Positions 27,940-37,499 of a stretch of DNA of 64,000 nucleotides are shown in pieces. The first letter of the stretch is position 1. Each line of letters starts with the position of its first letter. The notes below the pieces were generated by a model, which ran no database searches, was not told the DNA's origin, and saw only the letters and a list, made by a program, of their open reading frames with translations. Source of the stretch: Desertimonas sp963786985 (lineage in GTDB: Bacteria; Actinomycetota; Acidimicrobiia; Acidimicrobiales; Ilumatobacteraceae); the NCBI GenBank assembly GCA_963786985.1, contig CAWBBL010000032.1, positions 1-64,000 on the forward strand, given 5' to 3'. The position numbers and the translations under genes are program-made.

Positions 27940-30441
27940 TCATCGGTTGTCGCGGGGCTTGAGCCGGCCGGCCCGCTCGCCGGCCGGATTCTCCGGCCAA
28001 CGGTGCTTGGGATAGCGGCCGGCCAGATCTTTACGCACGGCGGCCCACGAACCCGCCCAGAAACCGGGCAGGTCGGCGGTCACTTGGATCGGACGATCAG
28101 CAGGAGAGAGCAGGGTGAGGGTCAGCGGAACCGTGTTGGCGGCGATTCGCGGATGGTCGGTGATGCCGAACACATCTTGAACGCGCACGGACGCGGTTGG
28201 GCGGTCGGCGGTGTAGTCGATCGCCACCTGGCGACCGTCAGGCAGCGTCCACGCCGGCGGTGCCAACGAATCCAACTCGGCGCCCAGCGGCCAGGGCAGC
28301 TCGGCGCGCAACAACATGGCCACGTCGAGCCGTTGCAAGTCGTCACGGCCGACCGCCCCCGACAGGTACGGACGCAACCACGTGTCGACGGAGGCGAGCA
28401 ACGCGCGGTCGCCGAAGTCGGGCCAGTCGGATGCTCGGCCCACGTCCGTGGCACGTAGGAACGCGACTCTGGCGCGCAGCTGCGTCGCCGCCGGCGACCA
28501 GTTGAGCACCGCCAGCCTGGTCGCCTTGACCCGACTGACGAGGGCGTCGACGGTGTCGTCGCCAGGTGTCGGAGATCGCGTTTCGTCGCCGAGGGCGAGG
28601 GCGTCGAGCCGTCGCTCGACGCGCAGCACGAGATCGTCGCGATCGGGGTCCCAGATCAACCGACGATGCTCAGCGACGTCGTCGAGCAGGACAGCGATGT
28701 CGGCACGGTCGACGGCCGCGGCCAGGCGGATGCGCGCACCGGCGCGCCGCCCGTCGAGGTCGGCGGCGACGACGAAGTCGGCGCGGGCGAGCGGATCGTC
28801 CTCGGCCAACCACGCGGCGGTCCCGGTGCGCAGCTGGAACTGTCCCGGCCGCCGCCGCGCCGCCAGGCGGTCCGGAAATCCGGCGAGGAGCAGTCGGCCG
28901 GTGGCGTCGGGGTCCACGGTGCTGGTGTCGAACCGGACGCCGGCCCGACTGGCGAGATCGCTGGCCCGGGCCACCAACCGTCGAACGGCCCCTCGATCGG
29001 CGCGATCGTCCGACGTCTGCCCGGCGACGAGGGCGACGCGCAGCGCGAGATCGGCGGGAAGCTCGCCGACCCGTCCACGCAGCACGTCGCGTTCGTCGAT
29101 GACCGCGGCGAGGATGCAGGCCGTCGTCGAGGGGGCGGTCGCCACGATCCTGGCGAGGCGCGGGTGCAGCGGCAGAGCGACCATCGCCCTCCCGATCGCC
29201 GTCAGGGTCCCATCTCCATCGATGGCCCCGAGGGCGCGGAGCAGGGCCACCCCCTCCTTCCATGCCCGAGCCGGAGGCGGGTCGGGAAAGGCGAGGCTCT
29301 CGACCGGCGAACCCCACGCGGCGACCTCCAGCGCGAGGCCGGAGAGATCGACGGAGGTGATCTCCGCAGCGCGGTGCGCCGGGCGGGTGCCGTGCTCGAT
29401 CTTCGACCACAGCCGGATCGCAACACCTGGCTCGGTCCGCCCTGCCCGGCCGACGCGCTGATCGGCCGAGTCGCGGCTGATCGAGACCGTGGTCAACCTG
29501 GTCATTCCCGTTGCCGCGTCGAACCGCGGGGCGCGGGCGAGTCCACTGTCGACGACGACCCGAACGCCTTCCACCGTCAGTGAGGTTTCGGCGATGTCGG
29601 TCGCCAGGACGACACGCCGCCGGCCTGGTGGCGAGCCGGCCAGGGCGAGGTCCTGCTCGTCGGTGCTCAGCGCCCCGGCGAGGGGGCGAACGTCGACGCC
29701 GGACCCGACCATCGCCACGAGTCGTTCGCGACATCGCAGGATCTCGCCGATGCCGGGGAGGAACACGAGAATGTCGCCTTCGTCCTCGCTCAGCGCGCGC
29801 ATGACCGCTCGCTCGACGACACCTTCCAAACGTTCGTCGCGACGCCGCGGGAGCCAGCGGACTTCGACGGGGTGGGCTCGTCCGGCGACGTCGACGACGG
29901 GCGCCGCAGCGGCCCCGCCGGGCGGCGCCAGGAGGCGAGCGAAGCGAGCCGTGTCCGCGGTCGCCGACATGGCCAGGATGCGCAGGTCCGGACGCAACGT
30001 CGCGCCGACCTCGATGGTCAGCGCCAGACCGAGGTCTGTGGTCAGGTTGCGCTCGTGGACCTCGTCGAAGATCACGGCAGCGACGCCGGGCAACTCGGGG
30101 TCGTTCTGCAGCCGTCGGGTCAGCACACCCTCGGTGAGCACCTCGACACGGGTTGCTGGTCCGATCGCCCGTTCGTCCCTGGTCTGGTACCCGACCAGGT
30201 CACCCACACGCTGGCCGGCGAGCGCGGCCATCCGCCGGGCTGCCGCCCGCGTCGCGAGACGTCGCGGCTCGAGGACGAGGATCCTGCCGTCACCGCGCCA
30301 CGCCGCGTCGAGCAGGGCGAGCGGAACGACGGTCGTCTTGCCGGCGCCGGGCGGCGCCGACACCACCGCCCGTCGATGATCGGCAAGCGCCCGGTGGACA
30401 TCGACGAGCCCGGCGCCGATCGGGAGGTCGGGGAGCTGCAC
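27940..30441 (-). CDS. hrpB: ATP-dependent RNA helicase HrpB
   Basis: 833 residues, the usual HrpB size. The helicase core has Walker A PPGAGKTTVVPLAL, motif II DEVHERN (DEVH box) and LAMSATADTARFARLL. The helicase C domain has DIAETSLTVEGVRVVVDSG and QRVGRAGRTEPG, and the HrpB-specific C-terminal domain ends GFWAGSWAAVRKDLAGRYPKH (split) before WPENP. It remodels RNA, though its physiological role in actinobacteria is not established. The GTG start immediately follows the TAG of the preceding gene. The next gene on the strand is the zinc dehydrogenase. Confidence 0.95.
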   Translation of the reverse strand: MQLPDLPIGAGLVDVHRALADHRRAVVSAPPGAGKTTVVPLALLDAAWRGDGRILVLEPRRLATRAAARRMAALAGQRVGDLVGYQTRDERAIGPATRVEVLTEGVLTRRLQNDPELPGVAAVIFDEVHERNLTTDLGLALTIEVGATLRPDLRILAMSATADTARFARLLAPPGGAAAAPVVDVAGRAHPVEVRWLPRRRDERLEGVVERAVMRALSEDEGDILVFLPGIGEILRCRERLVAMVGSGVDVRPLAGALSTDEQDLALAGSPPGRRRVVLATDIAETSLTVEGVRVVVDSGLARAPRFDAATGMTRLTTVSISRDSADQRVGRAGRTEPGVAIRLWSKIEHGTRPAHRAAEITSVDLSGLALEVAAWGSPVESLAFPDPPPARAWKEGVALLRALGAIDGDGTLTAIGRAMVALPLHPRLARIVATAPSTTACILAAVIDERDVLRGRVGELPADLALRVALVAGQTSDDRADRGAVRRLVARASDLASRAGVRFDTSTVDPDATGRLLLAGFPDRLAARRRPGQFQLRTGTAAWLAEDDPLARADFVVAADLDGRRAGARIRLAAAVDRADIAVLLDDVAEHRRLIWDPDRDDLVLRVERRLDALALGDETRSPTPGDDTVDALVSRVKATRLAVLNWSPAATQLRARVAFLRATDVGRASDWPDFGDRALLASVDTWLRPYLSGAVGRDDLQRLDVAMLLRAELPWPLGAELDSLAPPAWTLPDGRQVAIDYTADRPTASVRVQDVFGITDHPRIAANTVPLTLTLLSPADRPIQVTADLPGFWAGSWAAVRKDLAGRYPKHRWPENPAGERAGRLKPRDNR

Positions 30442-30960
30442 CTACGCCAGGGCCGGCGTGCCGTGGAACGGGCCGGGGTCGCCGACGACGGGGATGTCCG
30501 GCGACTGCCACGCCGTCGTGGTGGCGACGGTCTCGGAAACGGCTCGCCACTCGGCCGGCCTCCACCCCTCGGCGGCGGCGGGGACCGTGGTGTCGACGCG
30601 GATGAACACGAAGGCCGGCAGCGTCTCCAAGCCGAGCGCCTTGACGACGGACCGGTCGTCGTCGACGAACACCAGGAACTGCTTGACGAGCGGCCCGAGA
30701 AACGCCCTGACGTCGTCCTCCGGGGCGGTGACGAGGAGGTTCACGCGAGCGTCGGAGCCGCGCAGCCCGTCGAGGATCCGCGTCGCGGTGGGCAGGATCC
30801 ACGCCGACTCGTTGGTGTACGGGTCGAGGGCGACCGTCGCCAGGTGGAACGTCGTCAGCCACTCGGACAACGGCCTGGCTTCGGCGCCGAGCGGGGTGAG
30901 CACCAGGTCAGCGGGCGGGTCCTTGGCCACGGAGTGCGACGGTAGCAAGGCCCGGGCCAT
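30442..30960 (-). CDS. Hypothetical protein, possibly thioredoxin-fold
   Basis: 172 residues from the ATG at 30960, or about 162 from a GTG at 30930. No signal peptide. The second half reads LVKQFLVFVDDDRSVVKALGLETLPAFVFIRVDTT: an alpha-beta arrangement with a cis-Pro-like LPAFVFI strand, as in thioredoxin-fold proteins, but there is no CxxC. I cannot name a family with certainty. Its TAG abuts the hrpB GTG, so it is translationally linked to the helicase. It is divergent from the next gene. Confidence 0.6.
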   Translation of the reverse strand: MARALLPSHSVAKDPPADLVLTPLGAEARPLSEWLTTFHLATVALDPYTNESAWILPTATRILDGLRGSDARVNLLVTAPEDDVRAFLGPLVKQFLVFVDDDRSVVKALGLETLPAFVFIRVDTTVPAAAEGWRPAEWRAVSETVATTTAWQSPDIPVVGDPGPFHGTPALA

Positions 30961-31005
30961 TGCGGCGGCAACGCGGTGGCCCGACAAGATGGGGTCGTGC
31001 ATCCA

Positions 31006-31767
31006 ATGGAGCGGCTTCGCCACGTGGCGAGGAGCGAGGGCATCGACCCGGCGATCGTCGTCGCCGAGACGGTCGAGGCCCTGACCGGGCTCGGGCCGGC
31101 TCCGAGCGAGCTCGTTCCGCTGTGTCGCAACCTCGTCGAGCGCAACCCGACGTGCGGGCCGCTGTGGTGGCTGTGCGCCCATCTGCTGGCCAAACCCGAG
31201 TCGGTGCCCGACGCCTGGCGCCTCGCCGACGAGCTCGAGGGCGACCGCACGGCGACGCGCCTGGCTGAGGCGATCCGCGACGATGCCACGGTGATGACCG
31301 TTGGGTACCCGGTGACCGGGGCGCGGGCGCTGCGCCGGTGCGGCAGCGTGTCGGTCGTGGCGATGCTCGCCGGGGAGGACGGCCACAGGATGGTGCGGGC
31401 CATGGATCGAGCCGGCATCGACGTCGAGCCCGTGCAGCCCGAAGCGATGCTCGACGCCACGCGTCGCGTCGACTTCGTGGTGCTGGAGGCCGAGGCATGC
31501 TCGACGGACACGGTCGTCGCCTCGATGGGCACGGGTCTCGCCGCCGTCGCGGCCGCGGCGGTCGGTGTCCCGGTGTGGCTCATCGCCGGGCGCGGACGGC
31601 GGTTGCCCGTGCCGTTCGTCGAGGCCATCGGCCGGGCGATCGACGAGCGCTACGAGACGTTCCCCGCCGAGCTGGCAACGATCGTCGCCGGCCCCGATGC
31701 GGTGGCGCCGCGGTCGGACGGCTCGTTGGCCGCGGAGTGCCCCGCCGTCCCCGAACTGCTTCCGTAG
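31006..31767 (+). CDS. IF-2B/MtnA-like (ISOCOT-fold) hypothetical protein
   Basis: 253 residues from the ATG at 31006; an in-frame GTG lies at 30976. The N-terminal helical part (about 1-90) contains LVERNPTCGPLWWLCAHLL. The C-terminal half, with VDFVVLEAEACSTDTVVASMG, TGLAAVAAAAVGVPVWLI and AGRGRRLPVPFVEAI, has the pattern of the eIF2B/5-methylthioribose-1-phosphate isomerase fold: an Asp/Glu-containing strand followed by a Gly-rich turn and a hydrophobic strand. It is shorter than true MtnA and lacks its full active-site set, so methionine salvage is not implied. A hairpin terminator follows it. Confidence 0.6.
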   Translation: MERLRHVARSEGIDPAIVVAETVEALTGLGPAPSELVPLCRNLVERNPTCGPLWWLCAHLLAKPESVPDAWRLADELEGDRTATRLAEAIRDDATVMTVGYPVTGARALRRCGSVSVVAMLAGEDGHRMVRAMDRAGIDVEPVQPEAMLDATRRVDFVVLEAEACSTDTVVASMGTGLAAVAAAAVGVPVWLIAGRGRRLPVPFVEAIGRAIDERYETFPAELATIVAGPDAVAPRSDGSLAAECPAVPELLP

Positions 31768-31770
31768 CCA

Positions 31771-31816
31771 CCGATGGGTGTTCTGGGGACCGTTCCGTCC
31801 CCGAAACACCCATCGG
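31771..31816. terminator. Bidirectional hairpin terminator between convergent genes
   Basis: The arms CCGATGGGTGTTCTGGGGAC and GTCCCCGAAACACCCATCGG pair at 18 of 20 positions around a 6-base loop. It lies between convergent stop codons (31767 and 31832), the classic place for a shared terminator. Confidence 0.85.
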
Positions 31817-31831
31817 TTGCGGGGATTGGCG

Positions 31832-33250
31832 TCAGCGGTGGGCGACGGGTTGGCGGTGACGGCGGGCCCTGGCCAGCGAGGCCGCCGTGGCGAGCTGTTC
31901 GGCGACGCGGTCCAGGTTGCGTTGGGGCGCCAGGGCACTGATCGTGACCCGTAGATGGTCGGTGTCGGCATGCACGAGGAATGGCGCGCCGGGGGCGACG
32001 CCGATTCCCTGGGCAGCGAGGGCGACGACGGCAGCACGTTCGTCGTCGACGCCCATCCACACGTTGATGCCGTCGGTCCCGGTGACGTCGACGCCGTGAT
32101 CGGCGAGCACACGCGAGATCGCCGCGCGCCGATCGGCGTAGGCGACGCGGGCTCGTTGGAGGGTCGCGTCCGTCTGCGGATCGCGGATCAACTCGAGCAG
32201 CACGAATTGCAGGATCCGGCTCGACCAACCTGGTCCGAGCAGCCGTCTGTTCTCGACAGCTGTCACCACGGAACCGGCTCCGCCGACCGCACCCAGTCGC
32301 AAGTCCGGTCCATGACTCTTGGAGAAGCTGCGGATGTGGACAGTGCGCTCTGGCAGCCATGTTCCGACGCTGGTGAGCGTCGCCGAGGAGATCTCGTTGG
32401 CGTGATCGTCCTCGACCACCAGCGCGGCGGTCGGCCGCAGCACGTCAGCGATCGCCTTGGCCCGGCGCGGTGACATTGCCACGCCGGCCGGATTCTGGGC
32501 GCGCGGTTGGAGGATCACCGCCGCCGGTTGCCCACCGGCGACCACGGCGCGGAGCTGTTCGACGAGGAGACCCTCGTCGTCGACGTCGACACCGACGACG
32601 TCGCACGCCAGTCGCTCGAGGAGGTCGAGCATCGGCGGAAACCCGGGGTGCTCGACAACCACCCGGTCACCGAGGCGCAGGGCGACACTGGCCACCCGGT
32701 CGAGAGCGTCGAGGGCCCCGTCGACGACGGTGATCGCTTCGGGCGTGAACGGCCACGTCGCCCGCAACTCTTCCTCGAGGGCCGGAAGCACCGGGCTGTC
32801 GAGGTAGCTCGATGTCAACGACTGCCGGCTGACCTTGGCGACGATCGGGGCGAGGTCCGGAAGGAGCTCGGGGTCCGGCGTGCCCGATGACAGGTCGAGG
32901 GCGAAATGACCCGGTCCCTCGCTGATCTGCCGGTAGCGACGTGGTCCGCCAGGACCGGTCGGGTGGCGCACGAACGAGCCGTTACGGCCGCGAGTCTCGA
33001 TCGCCCCGACGTCAGCCAGGCGACGCCAGGCTTCCGAGACCGTGGTCGGCGAGACACCGAGGCGGCGCGACAACTCGCGCACCGTGGGCAGCCGGGCGCC
33101 GACCTCCAACGACCCGGACGAGATCATCCGCCCGATCGTCGAGGCGATGCGTCGCGCCGTCCGGCCGTTCGCCGCGTCAGCGCCGTCGGATGCGACGGAC
33201 GGCTCGACGTCGAAGGCTCCGACGATCAGCGTCGTCGTCTCCGTAAACAT
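31832..33250 (-). CDS. MocR-type GntR/aminotransferase-like regulator
   Basis: 472 residues. The N-terminal GntR winged helix (about 30-100) has SLEVGARLPTVRELSRRLGV and SPTTVSEAWRRLADVG. The C-terminal domain is a fold-type I aminotransferase domain, with the PLP-lysine in SFSKSHGPDLRLG and VVDGALDALDRVASVAL before it. MocR proteins sense a PLP-linked amino compound and switch nearby genes. It is divergent from the pyrimidine-catabolic operon, so beta-alanine or a related amine is a reasonable effector. The 125-bp gap holds an inverted repeat and a promoter that could mediate this. Confidence 0.93.
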   Translation of the reverse strand: MFTETTTLIVGAFDVEPSVASDGADAANGRTARRIASTIGRMISSGSLEVGARLPTVRELSRRLGVSPTTVSEAWRRLADVGAIETRGRNGSFVRHPTGPGGPRRYRQISEGPGHFALDLSSGTPDPELLPDLAPIVAKVSRQSLTSSYLDSPVLPALEEELRATWPFTPEAITVVDGALDALDRVASVALRLGDRVVVEHPGFPPMLDLLERLACDVVGVDVDDEGLLVEQLRAVVAGGQPAAVILQPRAQNPAGVAMSPRRAKAIADVLRPTAALVVEDDHANEISSATLTSVGTWLPERTVHIRSFSKSHGPDLRLGAVGGAGSVVTAVENRRLLGPGWSSRILQFVLLELIRDPQTDATLQRARVAYADRRAAISRVLADHGVDVTGTDGINVWMGVDDERAAVVALAAQGIGVAPGAPFLVHADTDHLRVTISALAPQRNLDRVAEQLATAASLARARRHRQPVAHR

Positions 33251-33252
33251 TC

Positions 33253-33275
33253 TGTTGCCAGAACGTACGGTAACA
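33253..33275. promoter_or_regulatory. Inverted repeat between the MocR gene and the pyrimidine operon
   Basis: TGTTGCC-N9-GGTAACA is a 6-of-7 inverted repeat only 3 bp upstream of the MocR start codon. It is AT-richer than its surroundings. It could be an operator for the MocR protein, although MocR sites are often direct repeats. Confidence 0.4.
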
Positions 33276-33284
33276 ATCGTCGTA

Positions 33285-33313
33285 TTGTCCAGGCGCCGTT
33301 GTCACATTACGAT
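33285..33313 (+). promoter_or_regulatory. Putative promoter of the pyrimidine-catabolic operon
   Basis: TTGTCC at 33285-33290, a 17-bp spacer, then TACGAT at 33308-33313. It ends 62 bp before the beta-ureidopropionase ATG and is the only convincing -35/-10 pair in the divergent gap. Confidence 0.5.
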
Positions 33314-33375
33314 GCGCGTCTAGCGGCAGGAACTCGGCGGAACCTGCCGCCACCCAACGACCCACGGGGGAGATC

Positions 33376-34221
33376 ATGCCGAGGACTGTCAAGGCCGCAC
33401 TGCTGCAGACCGACTGGGCGGGCGACAAGGAATCGATGATCGACAAGCACGAGGCGGCGGCGCGCGACGCAGCCGCCGAGGGTGCCGAGGTGATCTGCTT
33501 CCAGGAGTTGTTCTACGGTCCGTACTTCTGTCAGGTGCAGGACACCAAGTTCTACGACTACACCGAGCAGATCCCCGAGGGCCCGACGACCCAGCGCTTC
33601 CAGTCCGTCGCCAAGGAACTGGGCATGGTGATGGTGCTGCCGATGTACGAGATCGTCCAGGCCGGCGTGTATTACAACACGGCGGCGGTGATCGACGCCG
33701 ACGGGACGTACCTCGGCAAGTTCCGCAAGCAGCACATTCCCCAGGTCAAGGGCTTCTGGGAGAAGTTCTACTTCCGCCCGGGCAACGGCGGCTATCCGAT
33801 CTTCGACACGGCGGTCGGCAAGGTCGGCGTGTACATCTGCTACGACCGGCACTTTCCCGAGGGCTGGCGGGTGCTCGGCCTCAACGGCGCCGAGATCGTG
33901 TTCAACCCGTCGGCGACTCACCGCGGGCTGTCCGAGTACATCTGGCGCGTCGAGCAGCCGGCGGCGGCCGTCGCCAACATGTATTACGTCGGGGCGATCA
34001 ACCGCGTCGGCATCGAGGCCGACATCGGCGACAACGACTTCTACGGGCAGAGCTACTTCGTCGATCCCGAGGGCAAGTTCGTCGGTGACGTCGGTGATCC
34101 GTACAAGCCGGAGTTGATCGTCCGCGAGCTCGACCTCGACAAGATCAAACAGGTGCGCGACCGCTGGGCGTTCTACCGCGATCGCCGTCCGGACGCCTAC
34201 GACGAGATCGTGGCGGAGTGA
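33376..34221 (+). CDS. Beta-ureidopropionase (N-carbamoyl-beta-alanine amidohydrolase)
   Basis: 281 residues of the nitrilase superfamily. The Glu-Lys-Cys triad is visible: Glu in ICFQELFYGPYFCQ, Lys in GKFRKQHIPQVKGFWEKFYF, and Cys in VGVYICYDRHFPEGWR. The YGPYFCQ and FWEKFYFRPGN elements are typical of N-carbamoyl-beta-alanine/putrescine amidases. It hydrolyses N-carbamoyl-beta-alanine to beta-alanine, CO2 and ammonia, step three of reductive pyrimidine breakdown. The ATG at 33376 follows GGGGGAG. First gene of the operon; dihydropyrimidinase, the preceding step, is next. Confidence 0.92.
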   Translation: MPRTVKAALLQTDWAGDKESMIDKHEAAARDAAAEGAEVICFQELFYGPYFCQVQDTKFYDYTEQIPEGPTTQRFQSVAKELGMVMVLPMYEIVQAGVYYNTAAVIDADGTYLGKFRKQHIPQVKGFWEKFYFRPGNGGYPIFDTAVGKVGVYICYDRHFPEGWRVLGLNGAEIVFNPSATHRGLSEYIWRVEQPAAAVANMYYVGAINRVGIEADIGDNDFYGQSYFVDPEGKFVGDVGDPYKPELIVRELDLDKIKQVRDRWAFYRDRRPDAYDEIVAE

Positions 34222-34241
34222 GTGGAGGCAATCGTGAGCGT

Positions 34242-34307
34242 GCGAGCGAACGGAGCGCCAGCGGAGAGAGCGGCCAGTAGCGGCCGGCGTGGCCGGGGAA
34301 CGCAATG
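34242..34307 (+). repeat. Family A repeat supplying the dihydropyrimidinase start
   Basis: GCGAGCGAACGGAGCGCCAG...GCGGCCAGTAGCGGCC then GTGGCCGGGGAACGCAATG. The final ATG is the start codon of the next gene, and GGGG six bases before it is the only Shine-Dalgarno-like sequence. Confidence 0.85.
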
Positions 34308-35747
34308 ACGAGCCGGATACTCATCCAGGGCGGCACGGTCGTCGGCCCGAGCGGGCGCACCGATGCCGACGTGCTGATCGACGGCGAGACGATCGCCGCC
34401 GTGATCGCCCCCGGGCATGCCGAACTTCTCGGGATCGCCGGTGGGGAGGCCGGCGATCCCGAAACTCGCGTCATCGACGCGACGGGCAAGTACGTCGTCC
34501 CGGGTGGCGTCGACGTCCACACGCACATGGAGCTGCCCTTCGGCGGAACGGCGGCGTCGGACACGTTCGAGACCGGCACGATCGCCGCGGCATGGGGAGG
34601 GGTGACGACGATCGTCGACTTCGCCGTGCAGCGCACCGGCGAGAACGTGCAGGACGGCCTCGCGGACTGGCACGCCAAGGCGGCGGGCAACTGCGCCATC
34701 GACTATGGGTTCCATCAGATCATCGGCGGTGTCGACGAGGACGCCCTGAAGGCGATGACCTACCTCGTCGACAACGAGGGCGTCACCAGCTTCAAGCTGT
34801 TCATGGCCTATCCCGGTGTGTTCTACGCCGACGACGGCCAGATCCTGCGGGCGATGCAGAACGCCGGCGAGTCCGGGGCGATGATCATGATGCACGCCGA
34901 GAACGGCATCGCCATCGATGTCCTCGTCGCCCAAGCACTCGCCCGCGGCGACACCGATCCGCGGTTTCACTCGCTCACCCGGCCGGCGGAGCTGGAGGGT
35001 GAGGCGACGAACCGGGCCATCCAGCTGGCCAAGGTGGCCGGCAACGTTCCGCTGTACATCGTCCACCTGTCGGCGTCCGAGGCCCTCGAGGAGGTCGCCG
35101 CGGCTCGCCATCGTGGTCAGAACGTGTTCGCCGAGACGTGCCCGCAGTACCTCTATCTGTCGTTGGAGGACCACCTCGCCCGGCCCGGCTTCGAAGGGGC
35201 CAAGTGGGTGTGCTCGACGCCGTTGCGCACGAAGCACGAACATCACCACGCCGACCTCTGGAAGGGGCTGCGGACGAACGAGTTGGCGGTCGTGTCCACC
35301 GATCACTGCCCGTTCTGCATGAAGGACCAGAAGGAGCTCGGCGTCGGTAACTTCGCGGCGATTCCCAACGGGATCGGTGGCGTCGAGCACCGCATGGAAT
35401 TGCTCTATCAGGGCGTCGTCACCGGCGAGCTGTCGTTGGAACGTTGGGTCGAGACGTGCTGCACGACGCCGGCGCGGATGTTCGGGATGTTCCCGCGCAA
35501 GGGCATCATCGCCGCGGGATCCGACGCCGACGTGCTCATCTGGGACCCCGCCGGACACACGTCGATCGGCGTCGACAAGAAGCACCACATGAACATGGAT
35601 TACTCGGCGTACGAAGGGTTCGAGGTCGACGGCAAGGTCGACACCGTGCTCAGCCGCGGCACCGTCGTCGTCGAGAACGACACGTTCGTCGGGAGCAAGG
35701 GTCATGGCCAGTACATCAAGCGCGGCTTGTCGCAGTACCTGACGTGA
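34305..35747 (+). CDS. hydA: Dihydropyrimidinase
   Basis: 480 residues of the amidohydrolase superfamily. Metal ligands: the HxH in GGVDVHTHMELPFGGT, the carboxylated Lys in SFKLFMAYPG, and His in MMHAENG and IVHLSA; the catalytic Asp lies in VSTDHCPF. It opens dihydrouracil/dihydrothymine (or hydantoins) to N-carbamoyl-beta-amino acids, which the upstream enzyme then hydrolyses. Its ATG is the end of a family A repeat, 84 bp after the preceding stop. Context favours a pyrimidine rather than a hydantoin substrate. Confidence 0.93.
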   Translation: MTSRILIQGGTVVGPSGRTDADVLIDGETIAAVIAPGHAELLGIAGGEAGDPETRVIDATGKYVVPGGVDVHTHMELPFGGTAASDTFETGTIAAAWGGVTTIVDFAVQRTGENVQDGLADWHAKAAGNCAIDYGFHQIIGGVDEDALKAMTYLVDNEGVTSFKLFMAYPGVFYADDGQILRAMQNAGESGAMIMMHAENGIAIDVLVAQALARGDTDPRFHSLTRPAELEGEATNRAIQLAKVAGNVPLYIVHLSASEALEEVAAARHRGQNVFAETCPQYLYLSLEDHLARPGFEGAKWVCSTPLRTKHEHHHADLWKGLRTNELAVVSTDHCPFCMKDQKELGVGNFAAIPNGIGGVEHRMELLYQGVVTGELSLERWVETCCTTPARMFGMFPRKGIIAAGSDADVLIWDPAGHTSIGVDKKHHMNMDYSAYEGFEVDGKVDTVLSRGTVVVENDTFVGSKGHGQYIKRGLSQYLT

Positions 35748-35765
35748 ACCAGTACGCGATGCACC

Positions 35766-35832
35766 GATGCGAGCGAGCGAGCGCCAGCGAGCGAGCGGCC
35801 AGAAGCGGCCTGCGTGGCCGGGGAACGCAATG
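35766..35832 (+). repeat. Family A repeat upstream of the semialdehyde dehydrogenase
   Basis: A GCGAGCGAGCGCCAGCGAGC tract, then GCGGCCAGAAGCGGCC and GTGGCCGGGGAACGCAATG. The embedded ATG (35830) is followed 14 bases later by the true start at 35844, which is itself preceded by a second GAGGAACGCG. Confidence 0.85.
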
Positions 35833-35843
35833 AGAGGAACGCG

Positions 35844-37328
<1,485 letters not shown>

Positions 37329-37362
37329 TGACGCGACGAACACCGCTGGGCAGTGGGGAGCT

Positions 37363-37450
37363 GCGAGGGGGCGCTCCGACCCCCTCGCTCCCTCGACCGA
37401 TCCGGCTTTGCCGGTCGGTCGATTTGAAGTTGGGTGCGGCCGTAGGCCGC
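37363..37450. promoter_or_regulatory. Cluster of three hairpins before the LLM oxidoreductase gene
   Basis: GCGAGGGGG/CCCCCTCGC (37363-37388), TCGACCGA-T-CCGGC/GCCGG-TCGGTCGA with a TTT loop (37393-37422), and GCGGCC-GTA-GGCCGC (37436-37450). A GAGCGAGCGAGCGAAGCGAG tract follows up to the GTG at 37500. These could attenuate the operon, end the first transcript or stabilise the mRNA end. Confidence 0.55.
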
Positions 37451-37499
37451 TCCATCAAGACCGCCTGAACGGAGCGAGCGAGCGAAGCGAGCGACGCGA

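Noticed and set aside
31006..31767. Methylthioribose-1-phosphate isomerase (mtnA)
   Set aside because: The protein is too short, only the fold pattern is shared, and no methionine-salvage gene is nearby.
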